A stretch of 64,000 nucleotides of DNA from Maratus speciosus. Taxonomy: Eukaryota; Arthropoda; Arachnida; Araneae; Salticidae. Location of the stretch: NCBI GenBank assembly GCA_963932465.1, contig OZ010790.1, forward strand, positions 352,495,087-352,559,086, in the 5' to 3' direction. This document shows positions 35,410-49,037 of the stretch, in pieces; the stretch's first letter is position 1, and the number at the start of each line of letters is the position of its first letter. The notes beneath the pieces were generated by a model. The model worked only from the letters and a program-made list of their open reading frames with translations, was not told where the DNA came from and did not search any database. The translations under genes were made by a program, and so were the position numbers.

Positions 35410-37170
35410 GAGCGAGGGTATTTTCTTCAAGTGTTGGAAAATCCTTCAGAAGCTATGCTTGAAGCATGATTTTTTAAAATTGAGTTTTGATCCATGGCAA
35501 TGGTCAAACGATATATCTGTTTTATATTACAATGAAATAAGAATGCATATATTTGCATACTAAGTTTAGTTACATAATATCTAAGCAGGTAGGCCGAAAT
35601 ATAATAAAAAAAATGGAATTGATAAAATATTTTACCAAATTGGAACATAAAAAAATCAAATAATTTCAGTTAACATCACTTATAAGGAATTATGTTTACT
35701 TGCATTCCTAAAATTAATTCTAATTGCTCAACTGACATAACTGTCAGTAATAAATCTGAATTTGAAATTAATTCCCTTACTTTTACATGACAATTACAGA
35801 AATGGTAAATATATGTCCCATAATAAAAGACTAGAAATATAACTCATTCTTCAATGAGGCAACAAATTTAATGCTAGATATGTCTAGTAAAGTACACATA
35901 AATTGGCGAAACATAGTTGTTCATAAGCGTCAGCAATGCATAACGTTTCATAAAAAGAACGAAATGTAACACTTCATTAAATTCAGTGCAAATATTAGTT
36001 TCCGATAAATTCTAAAAGAACTTAGAAACTTCATAATATAAAATAGGTATAAAGATGCAATAAGTAACATATTTACAATGCAGCAGGTACGGTTTGCGTA
36101 TAGTAATATTTCAAATAATCAGTTTATAATAATAGCTTGTATTTAACACCCAGAAATTGCAGAATATCGAATCTTGCACTAAAGTTTTATTCTCTTTTCT
36201 CCGTAAGCCTATATATGTTGACCTCAATTCTTTTAAAGGTTTAAGAAGGATTAATCTAACATAATTGCCTTTCCGATCTCAGAATGACATTCGTAGATGT
36301 ACAAGATTCAAAACAATGCAAATAAGTTAGAACATTTCCCGTGAAGCCATATTTCAGAAGAAATAATTCAATAATAATCATTAATATTACATTAATTATA
36401 GGTAGTGAATATTTGAAAACAACAACAAAATATCGTATTTGAACAACTATGAATAAAAACCTATGGAAATAAAATGAACATATTCCAGTTTTACATGTCC
36501 ATTTGCATAGTCTTATAGATTAAAGGAAGAACATCGGTAACTATGATATGAATAAAAAATATTTTTGAGACTACACAGAACACAAAAAATTTCGAGTTTC
36601 GTACAAGACCCTGTATCTGACATATCTCGCACAAATAGAACATGTTCTGATTTTATATCCCATGATACTGATCACGCAATAATTAAATATTGATATTGAA
36701 ATTAAGCTGTGTAACTGTTACTTTTGATTCAGTCGTGTATATCCGCAGCTGTAGAAGTCCAGAATATCTAGATTCTAAAGTTAAAACAGGAGAAAAAGAA
36801 TTATATAAAAAGTAATTTTCATTAAAATAACCCAATAACTTTGATTGAGTTTAAAACGGTATTTAAAATAGATTACTTACTAAAACACATATACCATAAA
36901 TCAATGCCGTTATAAATATTTCTTCAAGAGGTTTAAATAATTTAATTTTAAAGAGAAAGTTCTAGATATGATTTTCACAGCAGTTTTCTATATGTCTATT
37001 CTTCGAGAGGTGCAAAGTAAATGGTCCGTTAATTTTTTATGTTTAATAGTTCTTTGAAGGGTGAATAAAATTATGCAATATATTTTATCACCTAAAAATG
37101 GATTACATGATTATGTAACATATTCTTTATACCAAATAAATAAATTAAACTCAAGATAAATTGCAATTGA
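35410..37170. other. AT-rich sequence without recognised features
   Basis: No repeat ends or coding signal seen. Confidence 0.4.
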
Positions 37171-37175
37171 AGATA

Positions 37176-40100
37176 TCTATATTAATAAAAGAACAGATCG
37201 CTCTGTGTGTGTGTCTGTCGGTGGTGGCTAACGAAATCTACGGCACATAGGAGATTGAAATTTTTTGTGAAGACAGTCGAAGGTCTTTCCTAATGCACCT
37301 TGTTCTCAGAATTAAAAAAATAATTAATACCTGTGTAATTAATGAACAATCGCAACTCACTCTCATCAAGCTGCCAAATTAAAAAAGTATTTTTTTTTTT
37401 CTCCAAAACCACAATCTGACTGGAATTGCACCCGGCTGCGAGGGTAGCATTTTCCAATGACAAGGAAAAGATATTTCGTTCCAGCTGGAAGACAGATCAA
37501 GATCAAGGCTAGCATTACAATTGACTGGAATTGGACCCCGTTGCGAGGCTAGAGGTTTACAGAAGGAAAAGGGATATAATACTTTTTAATCCGCATTCAC
37601 CGGGTTCCTACATTTCAAAGTACACTAGGAGTTTTTAAAGGACGTTATATATTTTTTATTATTGCTATCAAGTTGAAATTAACACACCTATGATTATTTT
37701 AAACGACGAATCCAAATATTCTTTGAAAAACAACAGCAATTAGCCAATATAAATTAATTAAAAATTTAATTTTTTTTGTGTGCTTTTTATCTGGCAGCTG
37801 TTTGAGAAATCATTTGAGCATAGCTTCTCAATTGCAGGAGACCACGTGTGTAGCATTTTTGCAGGCAACGAAATGCATTCTTCCAGCAGAATTGAAAATT
37901 ATTTTTTTAAAAATGACAACGGGTCTACCTGTATAAAGAAATGTTTGTATTTGTTAGATTTGTGTAAATGTGGAGGGGAGAGGGAACTACTATATCCCAA
38001 TTAGTCCGCATGACGGATATTACTATGACAAGGACTAGCGTGCTTCACCCGCCATCGCATAATTTCAGTGCTTGCGCAGCTGATATAAAATGAGATGCAT
38101 TCTTCCATCGCAATTGAAAATATCGCAGTTAGTCCGCATGACACATATTATTGTGACAAAGACTAGCGTGCTTCGCCCGCTATCGCATAATTTCAGTGCG
38201 TGCGCAGCTGATGTAAAATCAGATGCATTCCTCCAGCGAAGTTGAAAAGCGTGCTTCGCCGCTATCGCATTATTTGTATTTGTTAGATTTGTGTAAATGG
38301 AAAGGGGGGGAGAGAACTACTTTTGATTAAATGTCCCAGTTAGTACGCATGACAGATATTATTATGACAAAGACTAGCGTGCTTCGCCCGCTATCGCATA
38401 ATTTCAGTGCGTGCGCAGCTGATGTAAAATGAGATGCATTCTTCCAGCGAAATTGAAAAGCGTGCTTCGCCGCTATCGCATTATTTGTATTTGTTAGATT
38501 TGTGTAAATGGAAAGGGGGGGGGGAGAGAACTACTTTTGATTAAATGTCCCAGTTAGTACGCATGACAGATATTATTATGACAAGGACTAGCGTGCTTCA
38601 CCCGCCATCGCATAATTTCAGTGCTTGCGCAGCTGATATAAAATGAGATGCATTCTTCCATCGCAATTGAAAATATCGCAGTTAGTCCGCATGACAGATA
38701 TTATTGTGACAAAGACTAGCGTGCTTCGCCCGCTATCGCATAATTTCAGTGCGTGCGCAGCTGATGTAAAATCAGATGCATTCTTCCAGCGAAATTGAAA
38801 AGCGTGCTTCGCCGCTATCGCATTATTTGTATTTGTTAGATTTGTGTAAATAGAAAGGGGGGGAGAGAACTACTTTTGATTAAATGTCCCAGTTAGTACG
38901 CATGACAGATATTATTATGACAAAGACTAGCGTGCTTCTTCCGCTATCGCATAATTTCAGTGCGTGCGCAGCTAATATAAAATGAGATGCATTCTTCCAG
39001 CGGAATTGAAAATTATTTAAAAAATAATAATAAATAAATTGACGAAAAAACTGTATTTGTTAGATTTCAGTAAATGGGGAAGGGGGGGGGAGGGTACGGA
39101 ACTACTTTTGATTAAACATCCCAGTTTGATCGCATGGCAGATATCATTATAACAAAGACTAGCGTGCTTCGCCCGCTATAGCATAACTTGTATTTGTTAG
39201 GTTCATGTAAATGGAAAGGGGGGGGGGGGAGGGAACTACTTTTCATTAAGCATCCCAGTTAGTCCGCATGCGAGGTATTATTATGAAAAAGACTAGCGTG
39301 CTTCGCCCGCTATCGCATAATTTGTATTTGTTAGATTTGTGTAAATGGAAAGGTGGGGGGGAGGGAACTACTTTCGATTAAATATCCCAGTTAGACCGCA
39401 TTACAGATATTACTATGAAAAAGACTAGCATGCTTCGCCCACTATAGCATAATTTCAGTGCGTGGCAACTGATGTAAAATAAGTTGCATTCTTCCAGCGA
39501 AATTAAAAATTATTAAAAAAAAAATAATACATTTTTTTGACAACGGGTCTACCTGTATAAAGAAACATTTGTATTTGTTAGATTTGTGTAAATGGGGAGG
39601 GGGGGGGGAGGAAACTACTTTTGATTAAATATCCAAGTTAGTCCGCATGCGAGGTATTATTATGACAAAGACTAGCGTGCTTCGTCGCTATCGCATAATT
39701 TGTATTTGTTAGATTTGTGTAAATGGAAAGGTGGGGGGGGGGGGAGGAACTACTTTCGATTAAATATCCCAGTTAGACCGCATTACAGATATTATTATGA
39801 TAAGGACTAGCGTGCTTCGTCCGCTATCGCATAGTTTCAGTGCGTGCGCAGATGATGTAAAATGAGATGCATTCTTCCAGCGAAATTGAAAATTATTTAA
39901 AAATAAATATATTTTTTGACAATGGGCCTACCTGTACGAAGAAACATTTGTATTTGTTAGATTTGTGTAAATGGGGAGGGGGGAGGGAACTACTTTTCAT
40001 TAATATCCCAGTTAATCCGCATGACAGATATTATTATGATAAAGACTAGCGAGCTTCGCCCGCTATCACATAGTTTTAGTGCGTGCGCAGCAGATATAAA

Positions 40101-40178
40101 ATGAGATGCATTCTTCAAATTTAAGGTTCATTTAAGAATATTATTACATGCCCGGGCAACGCCGGGCGGGTCTGCTAG
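37176..40178 (+). mobile_element. Non-autonomous Helitron, complete, ~3.0 kb
   Basis: It begins TCTATATTAATAAAAGAACA directly after an A, and ends GTCTGCTAG directly before a T. About 11 nt before the end is a GC hairpin: stem GCCCGG (40150-40155), loop GCAACG, stem CCGGGC (40162-40167). A 5' TC, a 3' hairpin plus CTAG and insertion between A and T are diagnostic of Helitrons. There is no Rep or helicase coding, so mobility would depend on an autonomous copy elsewhere. Most of the interior is a repeat array. Confidence 0.88.
38033..40075 (+). repeat. Internal Helitron repeat array, about 12 units
   Basis: GACTAGCGTGCTTCGCCCGC or a close variant starts near 38033, 38161, 38372, 38586, 38714, 38925, 39157, 39291, 39423, 39670, 39805 and 40044. 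Spacing alternates between about 130 and about 210-250 bp. Short units lack, and long units contain, the 'TTTCAGTGCGTGCGCAGCTG' plus 'GAGATGCATTCTTCCAGCG' segment. G-runs of variable length follow GTGTAAATGG. Frames of about 60-75 codons here arise from the repeat. Confidence 0.85.
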
Positions 40179-40184
40179 TTTTTT

Positions 40185-41985
40185 AATATTCTATGTCTCA
40201 AAAAGGAAAACTATCGGTACAAAATTTTGAAAATGCAATGATTGAAAAAAAATTGTAGCTAAAGCAAAAATTTGCTTTATATTGCAAACCAGATATAAAC
40301 AGATAACAAACGTTTCTCTTGGAATATCAAATGTTAGTTACAAAAATTTTATTTTGTGGGTCTGAATTTATAAATATTTGATATCAACGTTTTTCCTTAT
40401 ATGTTTAAATACAAAAGTGTTATTATTTCCTCTATTATTTGTTTTACTTGCTACATTTATAATTATAGATTTGTTGTGAAATAGAGTTCTTAAACAACCT
40501 CTTAAATCTTCAAAATTTTCAAAAAATAATTTTTTGTAATGTTAAACCACTATTATTCCTGAACATTTTAATGTAATTATTTCAATGAAATTCCTATTCG
40601 AAGAAATGTTATTGTTTTTAGAATTAAACCCACTCAGAGCTGAAACGGCATTTCCGAAATTTTGAAGAACTTTTTGTTAAAATGAAGTTTTTTGGCATAA
40701 ATCACGAGATATCTTGAAAACTTCTCAATATTTTTTCCAAAAAATCCCGAAAGATATGTTTCACGTTAGTGTGCATAAACGGATGATAATTTTCTTTTTT
40801 ATTGTTCATTAAAATATATTTTGGGTAATTATCTGTTGAAGATTTCAAAATTATCTATTAGCTAAATACAACTTAGTATTATAAATATAAAAATGCTCTA
40901 CATACAACTTTATTTAGGTTCAGGGTAGTGATTATAACCTGGAGTATAATTAAGCAACAAGATTTTTATTCTAGATGCAATATTTATTTTGTAATCCTGC
41001 GCATAAGCCCGCATGCCAATATTTGTTCGACAACTAATTAATATAGGGAGCATAAGCAGTTTGATGCCCACTATAAATATTAATTCTGTATCTTTTATTT
41101 TTTGAAATATTTGAAATAAGATAACATACATATATATTTCATCATATTGCGTATTAATATCATATACATTTCAATATATTAAATGTTAAAAATGGTTGTA
41201 TTTTTTTTTCATTTTTTACAATTTTAAAACTCCGGAGAACCCTTATATTGATCATAAACAAGTCAATCAATATACATATATTTCAACTTTCATTGTTACT
41301 AATTCTAGTAAAGGATATTATAAAGATAAGACATAGTCACATTTTCTAAAAATGTAATCATGTGTAAATTTCAGAGCTAAAACATTTTTAAAAACAAATA
41401 TATCGCTTCAGAGACTTATTACAACTATTTTTTACAATAAAACATATTTTTTTAATTGAAAACCTGTTTGAAAACCATATTAAATAAAATAAAATAATGA
41501 TCTAAGATTTTTTTATAATAATATAGGAATAATAATGCTGAAATTCTAAATTTATATATAAAAGATTCTTTACATTTCTGCGAAACATATAAATATTAAG
41601 AATGGTATATTGCTTAAAAGATTAAAGGAGGCAAAAATCTTTCACACGTCAATAATATTTATTTTATATATCCCTATGATTATTTATGAATTACTAACTG
41701 TCTTTGCGCCAAATTCTCTCCTTACTTTCAAGAAAATTGCGTGAGTTTCTAGATATCACTCCACCTATTTGTGTTGGATGAAATCATTGTAAAGATTATA
41801 AAAATGCAAACCTAAGTAAAACTAAATCTATCTGCTTTTAAGATTAGACTTTGTTTAATAATAAAAAACTAACATTATCTATTTTGAATCCTTATAAAGA
41901 TCGTTTGACATATTGCTAAATTTTATTATTTTCTTTTACTACATTTTTCTGTTTTCAAAAGAAACTTTGTTTAAGTGAATGAAAT
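40185..41985. other. AT-rich sequence without recognised features
   Basis: No repeat ends or coding signal seen. Confidence 0.4.
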
Positions 41986-41989
41986 GCAA

Positions 41990-42146
41990 TAGCTGCCAAC
42001 TTGTACGGATTTTTCTCACCAGTAAAATTTAACTGCAAATTTTTTCAAAATCAATCGGCGAAATCTAACACTTTTTAACGATGAAACAATACAAAAATTT
42101 CTGTTAAATTTTAGTGGTAGCAAAAATCCGTACAAGTTGGCAGCTA
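41990..42146. mobile_element. Small MITE with ~55 bp terminal repeats
   Basis: TAGCTGCCAACTTGTACGGA at the left is mirrored by TCCGTACAAGTTGGCAGCTA at the right. The similarity continues inward (AAAATTTAAC / GTTAAATTTT). TA at each edge may be the target duplication or part of the repeat. The element is only about 157 bp and has no coding capacity. The superfamily is uncertain. Confidence 0.75.
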
Positions 42147-42149
42147 AGA

Positions 42150-43590
42150 AATGCGCTTACTAAATAGAATGATCATAAATGTCTAGGATATTTTTCCAGT
42201 ACACAGGATTTCACTTGTATATAGATATTAAATACCAAGTTGCATTAATAATTCCTTCTAAAATAGGACTTTTATGATTTTTTATAAAATAGATAACATT
42301 GAGGAATTTTACTTTATCTATATTGCTTTCAAAATTTTAGGCCTATTTTCTAAGAGCTCTGTGTGATTAATAAAATTATTTAAAACTTTGATGTACTAAA
42401 TCTATTCACTATTTTCCTTTTTAACATAAGAATGATTTGTAAATTATTATCTAATTTAAAGTATGACAAATTCTTTCATACTTATCGAATTTTCAAATGT
42501 AACTATGATAAAAATATTTATTCTGAATGAATAGAATATTAAAAATCAAACAAAATTCTAGAAATTTAGATATTGCATAAAATCACATTATTTTTTATTA
42601 TTTAATTTTTTTTCTGCTTTTTTCTGCAAGTCAATTCCTGTAACGATTAATTCACTTTGGTGTCATTTAGACATTTTTAGTCATTGAAGTTTGATTCTGA
42701 ATTTTGATTATACTTCGAATATCAGGGAATTTTTTTGTGAAACTTCTTTGGACCCTAAAACACCCCCTAACCCTATCTATCCTAATTCTTAATTGGTTAC
42801 ATATAAATGGGTTTATTTTTGTACAAGAAGGTGAACATCAAATCGACTTTTTTCGTAATTGTATGAAACTTTTTTCTTGTGGTTATCCATAAAAAAAAAA
42901 AAAAAAAAAATTACCTCGTTTTATACTGGGGTCATAGTATATTAAATTAATATTATGTAATATAATTTTTAATAGTTAATATTGCACTGATGTATTTATA
43001 ATTATCATCTACTTCAACCATTTTTGAAATAAGTAGACACTGAGAATTCCTTTATCACAATTTTCCAAATGTTTTAGAATTTAAAAATTTTAAATCTCAA
43101 TCATCATCTTTAAATGAGTGATTTTGGGATGTTTAAAAAAATTGAAAAAAAAAATTCTAATTAAGCACATTGAATGATGCATTTTTTGTTGTAATATAGG
43201 AAATATAAATGTTAAGTATCTTTAGACCTTTGGACGTTTGTACTTGGAAGTTTTGTCATGAATCTGGATTATGTTGCGTTGACAAAACTTTAAATTAAAA
43301 ACCTCAAATGAATAAAAATAACTTTCTTATTTAAATTTAAGTATTTTTAAAACCTGCTAACGTTTATTTAAACATATCACGATTTCTATATCCACTATTT
43401 CCAAATTTCAATTCGTGAGGAGTTAGCAACAAATTACATAATAGTAAATATGATTTTTAAAGAATATCAGCCACTCAACAAAAAATCAATTACACACTTT
43501 TTATGAAATACATGTTTTATGATAATGTTGATAATATTGCAAATATTCAGCAGATAATAGTTATTAGCAAACATCTACAATGTTTCCTTG
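42150..43590. other. AT-rich sequence without recognised features
   Basis: Includes an A-run near 42891-42910. No gene supported. Confidence 0.4.
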
Positions 43591-44270
43591 GGGAAAAAGT
43601 TACAAGAGGGTTATTTTTTAAGGGAAGTCAGTTTTGATACACTAATATGTGGCGCGCGCGCCGCAACGAGTGCTTGCGTCGTGTCCCGGCATTCCTTGAG
43701 AAGAACTGTGCTCAGTTGCAGCTGTATTGTAGGCTATACGGTCTTTTCTCTGTCTTTAAAATGTTCATGATTATCGAATCTCCCGCCCCGTGCAGGTACG
43801 GTCAGTGGTGCGTTTTCTGTCGCAAAGCGATTAAAAACAAAAGACGCAGCATGCTGACAGAGGGAATTTTGAAACTACATGATAATGCAAGACCCCATAC
43901 CGCAGCTCAGACCCGAGATTTGTTGGACTCTTTAGGCTGGGAGATTTTGGACCAGTTCCCTCGTCACACCTAAAGCCCCGACTTTGTGCCGAACGTTTTC
44001 CATCTTTGCCACTATCTCAAACATCATCTTGGCGACAACCACTACAAGGATGATGAAGACGTGAAACCGGCTGTGAGCTCATGGTTATCAGAGCAGGCGG
44101 CAAGTTTCTATGAAGAGGGTTTTCTAAATACAGTTATAAGGTATAATAAGTTTTTAAACAAACTTGGCATCTATGTTGAAAAATAGAAAAATGTATGTAG
44201 AATCCGAAAATAAATTTGTTTTTTGAAAAATGTCTTCGTTTGGTTTTTATTTTCAAACGCACCTTACTTA
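43590..44270 (+). mobile_element. Internally deleted mariner element
   Basis: The 3' end, on the minus strand, reads AAGGTGCGTTTGAAAATAAA, a mariner-type terminal repeat. No matching 5' repeat was found near 43590, so that end is lost or truncated. The 5' untranslated part holds the CpG-rich palindrome GGCGCGCGCGCC at 43652-43663. The interior encodes a few N-terminal residues of the transposase and then jumps to its catalytic C-terminal half. Confidence 0.7.
43762..44186 (+). pseudogene. Mariner transposase pseudogene with internal deletion
   Basis: It starts with IIESPAPC, then in another frame VRSVVRFLS, both typical of the mariner N-terminus. Soon after comes LTEGILKLHDNARPHTAAQT (second catalytic Asp in HDNARPH), then DLLDSLGWEILDQFP. 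After a stop, SPDFVP holds the third Asp, followed by FHLCHYLKHHLGD, DDEDVKPAVSSWLSEQAASF and the C-terminus LNKLGIYVEK. Most of the DNA-binding region and the first catalytic Asp are deleted. The C-terminal third reads well, so the copy is not very old. Confidence 0.85.
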
Positions 44271-44279
44271 AAGAGCAAC

Positions 44280-46475
44280 CTTCCTATATCAAAAAAATGT
44301 ATAAAAAACTATTAATCTTTATTTTAATTTTTAAAGAAATATAAAACAAAATGTTTCAATCTCGATCATTTTTCCTTATTTCTAATAATTGGAAAAACGT
44401 AACCGATAATGTGTTTAAAAAATTTTCGCTTTTAGTATTTACGCTACTGCAGAGTTTGCGACGAAAAAATTCGACGATTTTGTTCTTACAAATGGTTCAA
44501 AAAATAAAATTCTCTTTTATAAAATATTATGCATTACTGATACTGTAACTACAGTGCGAATAGAGTACATTATGTATGGTATAAAACATTTAAGCCCAAA
44601 GATTAAAATATATTTTTGCTTATAGCATTGCAGTCTTGCTTTTATTTTGGTTAAAATACCCTTTTATGAAATTATCCCCTGTATAGTGAGATTAATTTTA
44701 AATAAAATATAATTAACTTACTATTTGTTTGATACACATAAATATTGTATTCTCTATTTATTTTTTTATTTATTTTGGTAATTTGATTACAAAGAATAAT
44801 ACAATTACAAGTCATATCAAAATTCCAAATTAATGATTCATTAACACTTAATATTTCGTTATTCTTCCATATACTATAATTTATATATCCTAAGATAGAA
44901 AATATTTTCTTTTATTCTTCATTGAAAACTTAAATGTATGGCATTACGATATTACAGGCACGAGAAATTGCAAAGCTTTGTTTTGTTACAGATATTGACG
45001 GTATTAACTTAAGCACTTAGAAAATAATAGAAACTTTAGAAAATAATAATTATTTTTTTACAGTAAGAACTACGAAAGTAATTTCCCTTTCGTTCTAGAT
45101 TAATTTTACATAATCTTGACATTAAGATAATTTTTTGTTAGAACTATTTTTTTTTACAGTTTTAAGACAAAACAAAACAAAAAAACTGTTGAAGGAAATT
45201 TTATGGTCAACTATTGCGACGCCCATGTATCTGAAAAAAATATTTATTATTCCGACTGATTAAAAATATTTAAAATATGAGGTGACATCCTAGTAGTATC
45301 AGTAGTGAAAAAAACATTCCTTTTTCCTGTAATTAGGTGGCTTTGTCCCTTACGAGCTACGTTCGGAAACCAATATTCGAAACCACACGCTGTAAAAGCT
45401 TACTAATTGGCTCTATTTTAAAAATTTATTTATTATTATACCACTTGTGGGTATCTTCTATAATTGGATTTTGATTCCTGCAACTTTGGATGAATTATTA
45501 TAATGCCGAATCAACTGTTTTCGCTACAGCTAATGGCTGTTTTCGGGATTTATTTAATAACATTAAGGATTGTTTTAGGAAACGTTTTAAATGTATAGTT
45601 CGCAATAACACGTAATTTTCACCAAAGTTTTGTTTATCTTTATAATATTCACATGCAAATACATTTTTTAATTGAAAGGAATCATTATTAGTCGTGCTGC
45701 TTTAAAAGGAGGCAATATGCTTTTCGAAATACAAAAAGATTTTTCGAAATACTATTCGATATATTTTTCTCTTAACGATACTACACAAAATATTCAAGTA
45801 TTCTTCTAAAGTAAACTTTATATAGAACATACTCATATAGAATGACATTAATATTCAATGTATGCAAGTAAGTGATGAAGTATGTAATTATATTAAAATG
45901 TATATGTAAAGAGAAAAATTATATTCGGAAATTATTAGTACTTTACTAATTAAGTATGCTAAAGTATGTTAAAGTGTAATGTCCATATAATACGTTATTC
46001 TTTATAGTAACTTTTATTCAAAGTTTGAAATAAGCATTCATTGAAATAATATATTGATCTAGTATTAAATAAGTATTATTGATGTTGAAATGATATTAGT
46101 ATATTGATATAAAAATATTCTAATGACAAACAATAGTAATACTTCTGTTAAAAATATTTTGTAACAGTAAAACAAACATTACATATACCAGACACGGCAA
46201 TCCTACGACACACGTATCATAGGCGATGTAGAATAATTTCGACACATATTAGATGAAGCAATGAAACGTGAACAATGAAAATTATTCATCATATATAATA
46301 ATACACACATACTACAATACATATTAAAACACACATACACACATAAATAACGCCTGCATTCAACAGTTAAATGTATATATAAATATTTTATCTAATAATA
46401 ATTATAAATCTATTCATCGTTGTCCGGTCATCCATGGCTGTCGTATAGATGGCTGGTGACTTCCCCAACTTGGTT
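44280..46475. other. AT-rich sequence without recognised features
   Basis: No repeat ends or coding signal seen. Confidence 0.4.
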
Positions 46476-46479
46476 TATT

Positions 46480-46605
46480 AGTGAGAAATTGCTGACTCAG
46501 GTATCGGAAGGAGTAGCTCAGTGGTTAGAGCGAATGCCTGGAATGCAGTGGTCCCGGGTTCGATTCCTGGCTCTGGCTAATTTTTCACTCCAGTTGGGTT
46601 TATTG
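46480..46605 (+). mobile_element. tRNA-headed SINE
   Basis: GGAAGGAGTAGCTCAGTGGT contains a good A box (TAGCTCAGTGG), and GGGTTCGATTCC is a good B box. The D arm, anticodon arm (TGC-CTGGAAT-GCA) and T arm (CCGGG/CCTGG) can form. The acceptor strands GGAAGGA and CTCTGGC do not pair, so a functional tRNA is unlikely. CTAATTTTTCACTCCAGTTG follows, the same tail motif as the SINEs near 3.5 kb and 12.3 kb. Confidence 0.65.
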
Positions 46606-46639
46606 TATTATTTGTATGTATATATGTAAAATATTTATA

Positions 46640-47830
46640 TATACCATTATTCATCTTAGTTTATCCAAACTCGACTGATTCGATTAGTCGTCGTTATCTT
46701 AAAGATTGAAGAAAATGGAATGCAACATAATGAATCCCAAAATAGCTGAATATGGATTTAAATTTCTTTCAGATTAAGATTATGAGATCATCTAAAAGGA
46801 AACATTTTAAAATATTACAATCAAGAATTCCGATCACAAAATTATGGCAACTTAAAATTCAATTCCAAACGCGCAGATCTTTTGAAACAAGCCGGTGATT
46901 GTCATTTTTAAATATTTTTCTGCGAGTCCTAGACAACGACAATCAATAATGCGAAAACTCAAGCAAAAAGCTCTTGTCAGAAAAATTTCTTATCAATTCA
47001 AATTGCATTATTTTAAAAATTCGAAACAGATATCAATTATTTGTCATGTAAGATGCAAATGTAGAAATAACATTTTCTAAAGTACATTCGAAAATAGAAC
47101 ACTAGATTACCCATTTTTTTTTAAAAAAACGTACAAGAAACTTGAATGCAATTTTTATTTGATCAACCGATTTTCCTGGTCAATGTCATGTCATAAACTT
47201 GTTTTTTTTTGTTTTTTTTTCTTTAACCATTTTGAAAAATTGTTATTGTCCTCGTCAGGGTAGGAAGTCAAAAGCATATCTGAAGGTTTTTATTGGTTTA
47301 ATCATCATTTTTTTCGTTTTCTAATTGGTCTATACAGTAATCTGTATTTCCCTTTACTTTTAACAGAGATGGATACCTTCTGTTGCCACTATGACAAAAA
47401 AGTAATAAAAACTACAAAAAAAATTAATAACTCAGAAACAAATTGAGATACAGCTTTCAAACAAATTGCATTTAAAAGTACATTTTTTCTCTATATGACG
47501 GTGTAAAAAGTAATACTGTGGGATGTTTAGAAGTTTAAGAATGAAATTTCATTTAAAATGGGCCGTCAGATTTCTTGGAAATCTGACGATGGAAAAGCCT
47601 TTTCCCGAACAGCCAATGAAATGCTTGGATAATACATAAGTTTCAGGTGGATAATAAAATACGTACGAGTCGCAGGCGATATTTGTCGCTCGGAATTTTT
47701 ACGTGTAATAACACTATTAATGTTTAATTCATGGCGTACGCCATGTATGATCAACTCCGTGTGATTTTTTATGTCTTAAATTTTAGTCTTTGAAAAAATC
47801 ATTTTTCAAATAGTCGTTGTAATTTGTTAA
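46640..47830. other. AT-rich sequence without recognised features
   Basis: No repeat ends or coding signal seen. Confidence 0.4.
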
Positions 47831-47833
47831 GTT

Positions 47834-47834
<1 letters not shown>

Positions 47835-47902
<68 letters not shown>
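47835..47902. repeat. Poly-T tract followed by GT microsatellite
   Basis: About 38 T residues run directly into about 15 GT units. Both parts are slippage-prone, so the length is uncertain. Confidence 0.9.
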
Positions 47903-47907
<5 letters not shown>

Positions 47908-48179
47908 TGTTACCTGCAGATGTGAAATGATTCGCTGTCCTTGTCATAGATTTTCCTTACTTAATTTCAACCCTATTATGACATTCTTGTATTAATTGGA
48001 CTATTTTATTTAAATCGTTTTCAAAATATTATTATAAATATTGCAGACAAATTTAGATCATTTATTAGTCTTCGGCATTTCTTTTGGGAAAACTCTATGC
48101 TATATAAATCAATAACATATAAAAAGTTAGAAATAAATCTTGAAATATACAATACATTTTCTTTCTAAAAGTAAAAAAG

Positions 48180-48410
48180 TTTTATTAGAGTTTTTAAAAG
48201 TAAATTACTGCTGTGTATGGAATCCAATACTTTTCCGTATCTTGTTTAGAGTTTTGGGATAATTTTTGTTTTATTTTTATCTGTTTTTAGAAGTAATGGT
48301 AAACCCTTTATTACACCGTGGTCACTGAATTACTTTAAGCAATGTTTTAAGAAACAAAGAAAAGTAATGATATATGGAATAAATAGAGAGATTAAATTTA
48401 GCAACATGAA
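48180..48410 (+). repeat. Dispersed repeat copy (pair of 29970-30215)
   Basis: Shares GGAATCCAATACTTTTCCGT, TGTTTAGAGTTTTGGGATAA, ATCTGTTTTTAGAAGTAATG, CCGTGGTCACTGAATTACTT and GGAATAAATAGAGAGATTAA with the first copy in the same order and orientation. Confidence 0.65.
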
Positions 48411-48602
48411 GCGGTAATTCCTACAGCTGACGCTTCTAGATATCCGATGCCATTTTTTGGCAGGCATGTCATTTTTTTAAAAATATATATTTAATTTGTT
48501 TTTAGAACATAGTACTCTTTTCCATTCATATATTTAATACCTTTCGCGTTTATAAAATTCAAAGAACGTATATTTTCAGTTTTATTTTGTACATTTTAAC
48601 AT

Positions 48603-49037
48603 AGTAGGGGAAAGTTGTACAAAACCGGGTAGGTGAGTAAAACTCGGTAGGCGGGTAATGCTGGTTAACATCCACCTTGATTTGGACTTTTATCTATCGG
48701 TCAACACGAGGAATTGCTTGTCAAAAGACATTACGGCACTTGTAGCTGAACGAAACCCTACTGAGTGGGGTTATTTGTTTGTGTGAAGGATTGCATTTAA
48801 ATTTGTCTTAAAAACTGTTTTGTTTGATTTTAGGCTTTTCGTGTATATTAACTCTTTGTCAGCATATTAAATAATGTTAAATACTGTATCTAATTATTTA
48901 CTTTCCTGCTAGTATTTTAAGAGTTTTACTGATGTTTAACTATAGGACTGAGAATAGTAACGCCATGTTGGGCTAAAACAGGGTATTTAAGAGTGGGTCA
49001 AAACCGGGTATACTCAGTTTTGTCCTATGCTCATAGA
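48603..49037. mobile_element. Possible element with repeated 'AAAACCGGGTA' motif
   Basis: AGTAGGGGAAAGTTGTACAA at the left resembles in style the left end of the element at 18027 (TAGGGTAGGGGAGTGCACAG). Then ACAAAACCGGGTA, AAAACTCGGTA, AAAACAGGGTA and AAAACCGGGTA recur up to about 49010. A matching right terminal repeat was not found, so it is truncated or its end lies elsewhere. Confidence 0.35.

Noticed and set aside
37780..40049. Short open frames in the Helitron as genes
   Set aside because: They repeat with the internal array and differ mainly in G-run length, so they are not conserved coding.
46506..46579. Functional tRNA gene
   Set aside because: A and B boxes are good, but the two acceptor strands do not pair and a SINE tail follows directly.
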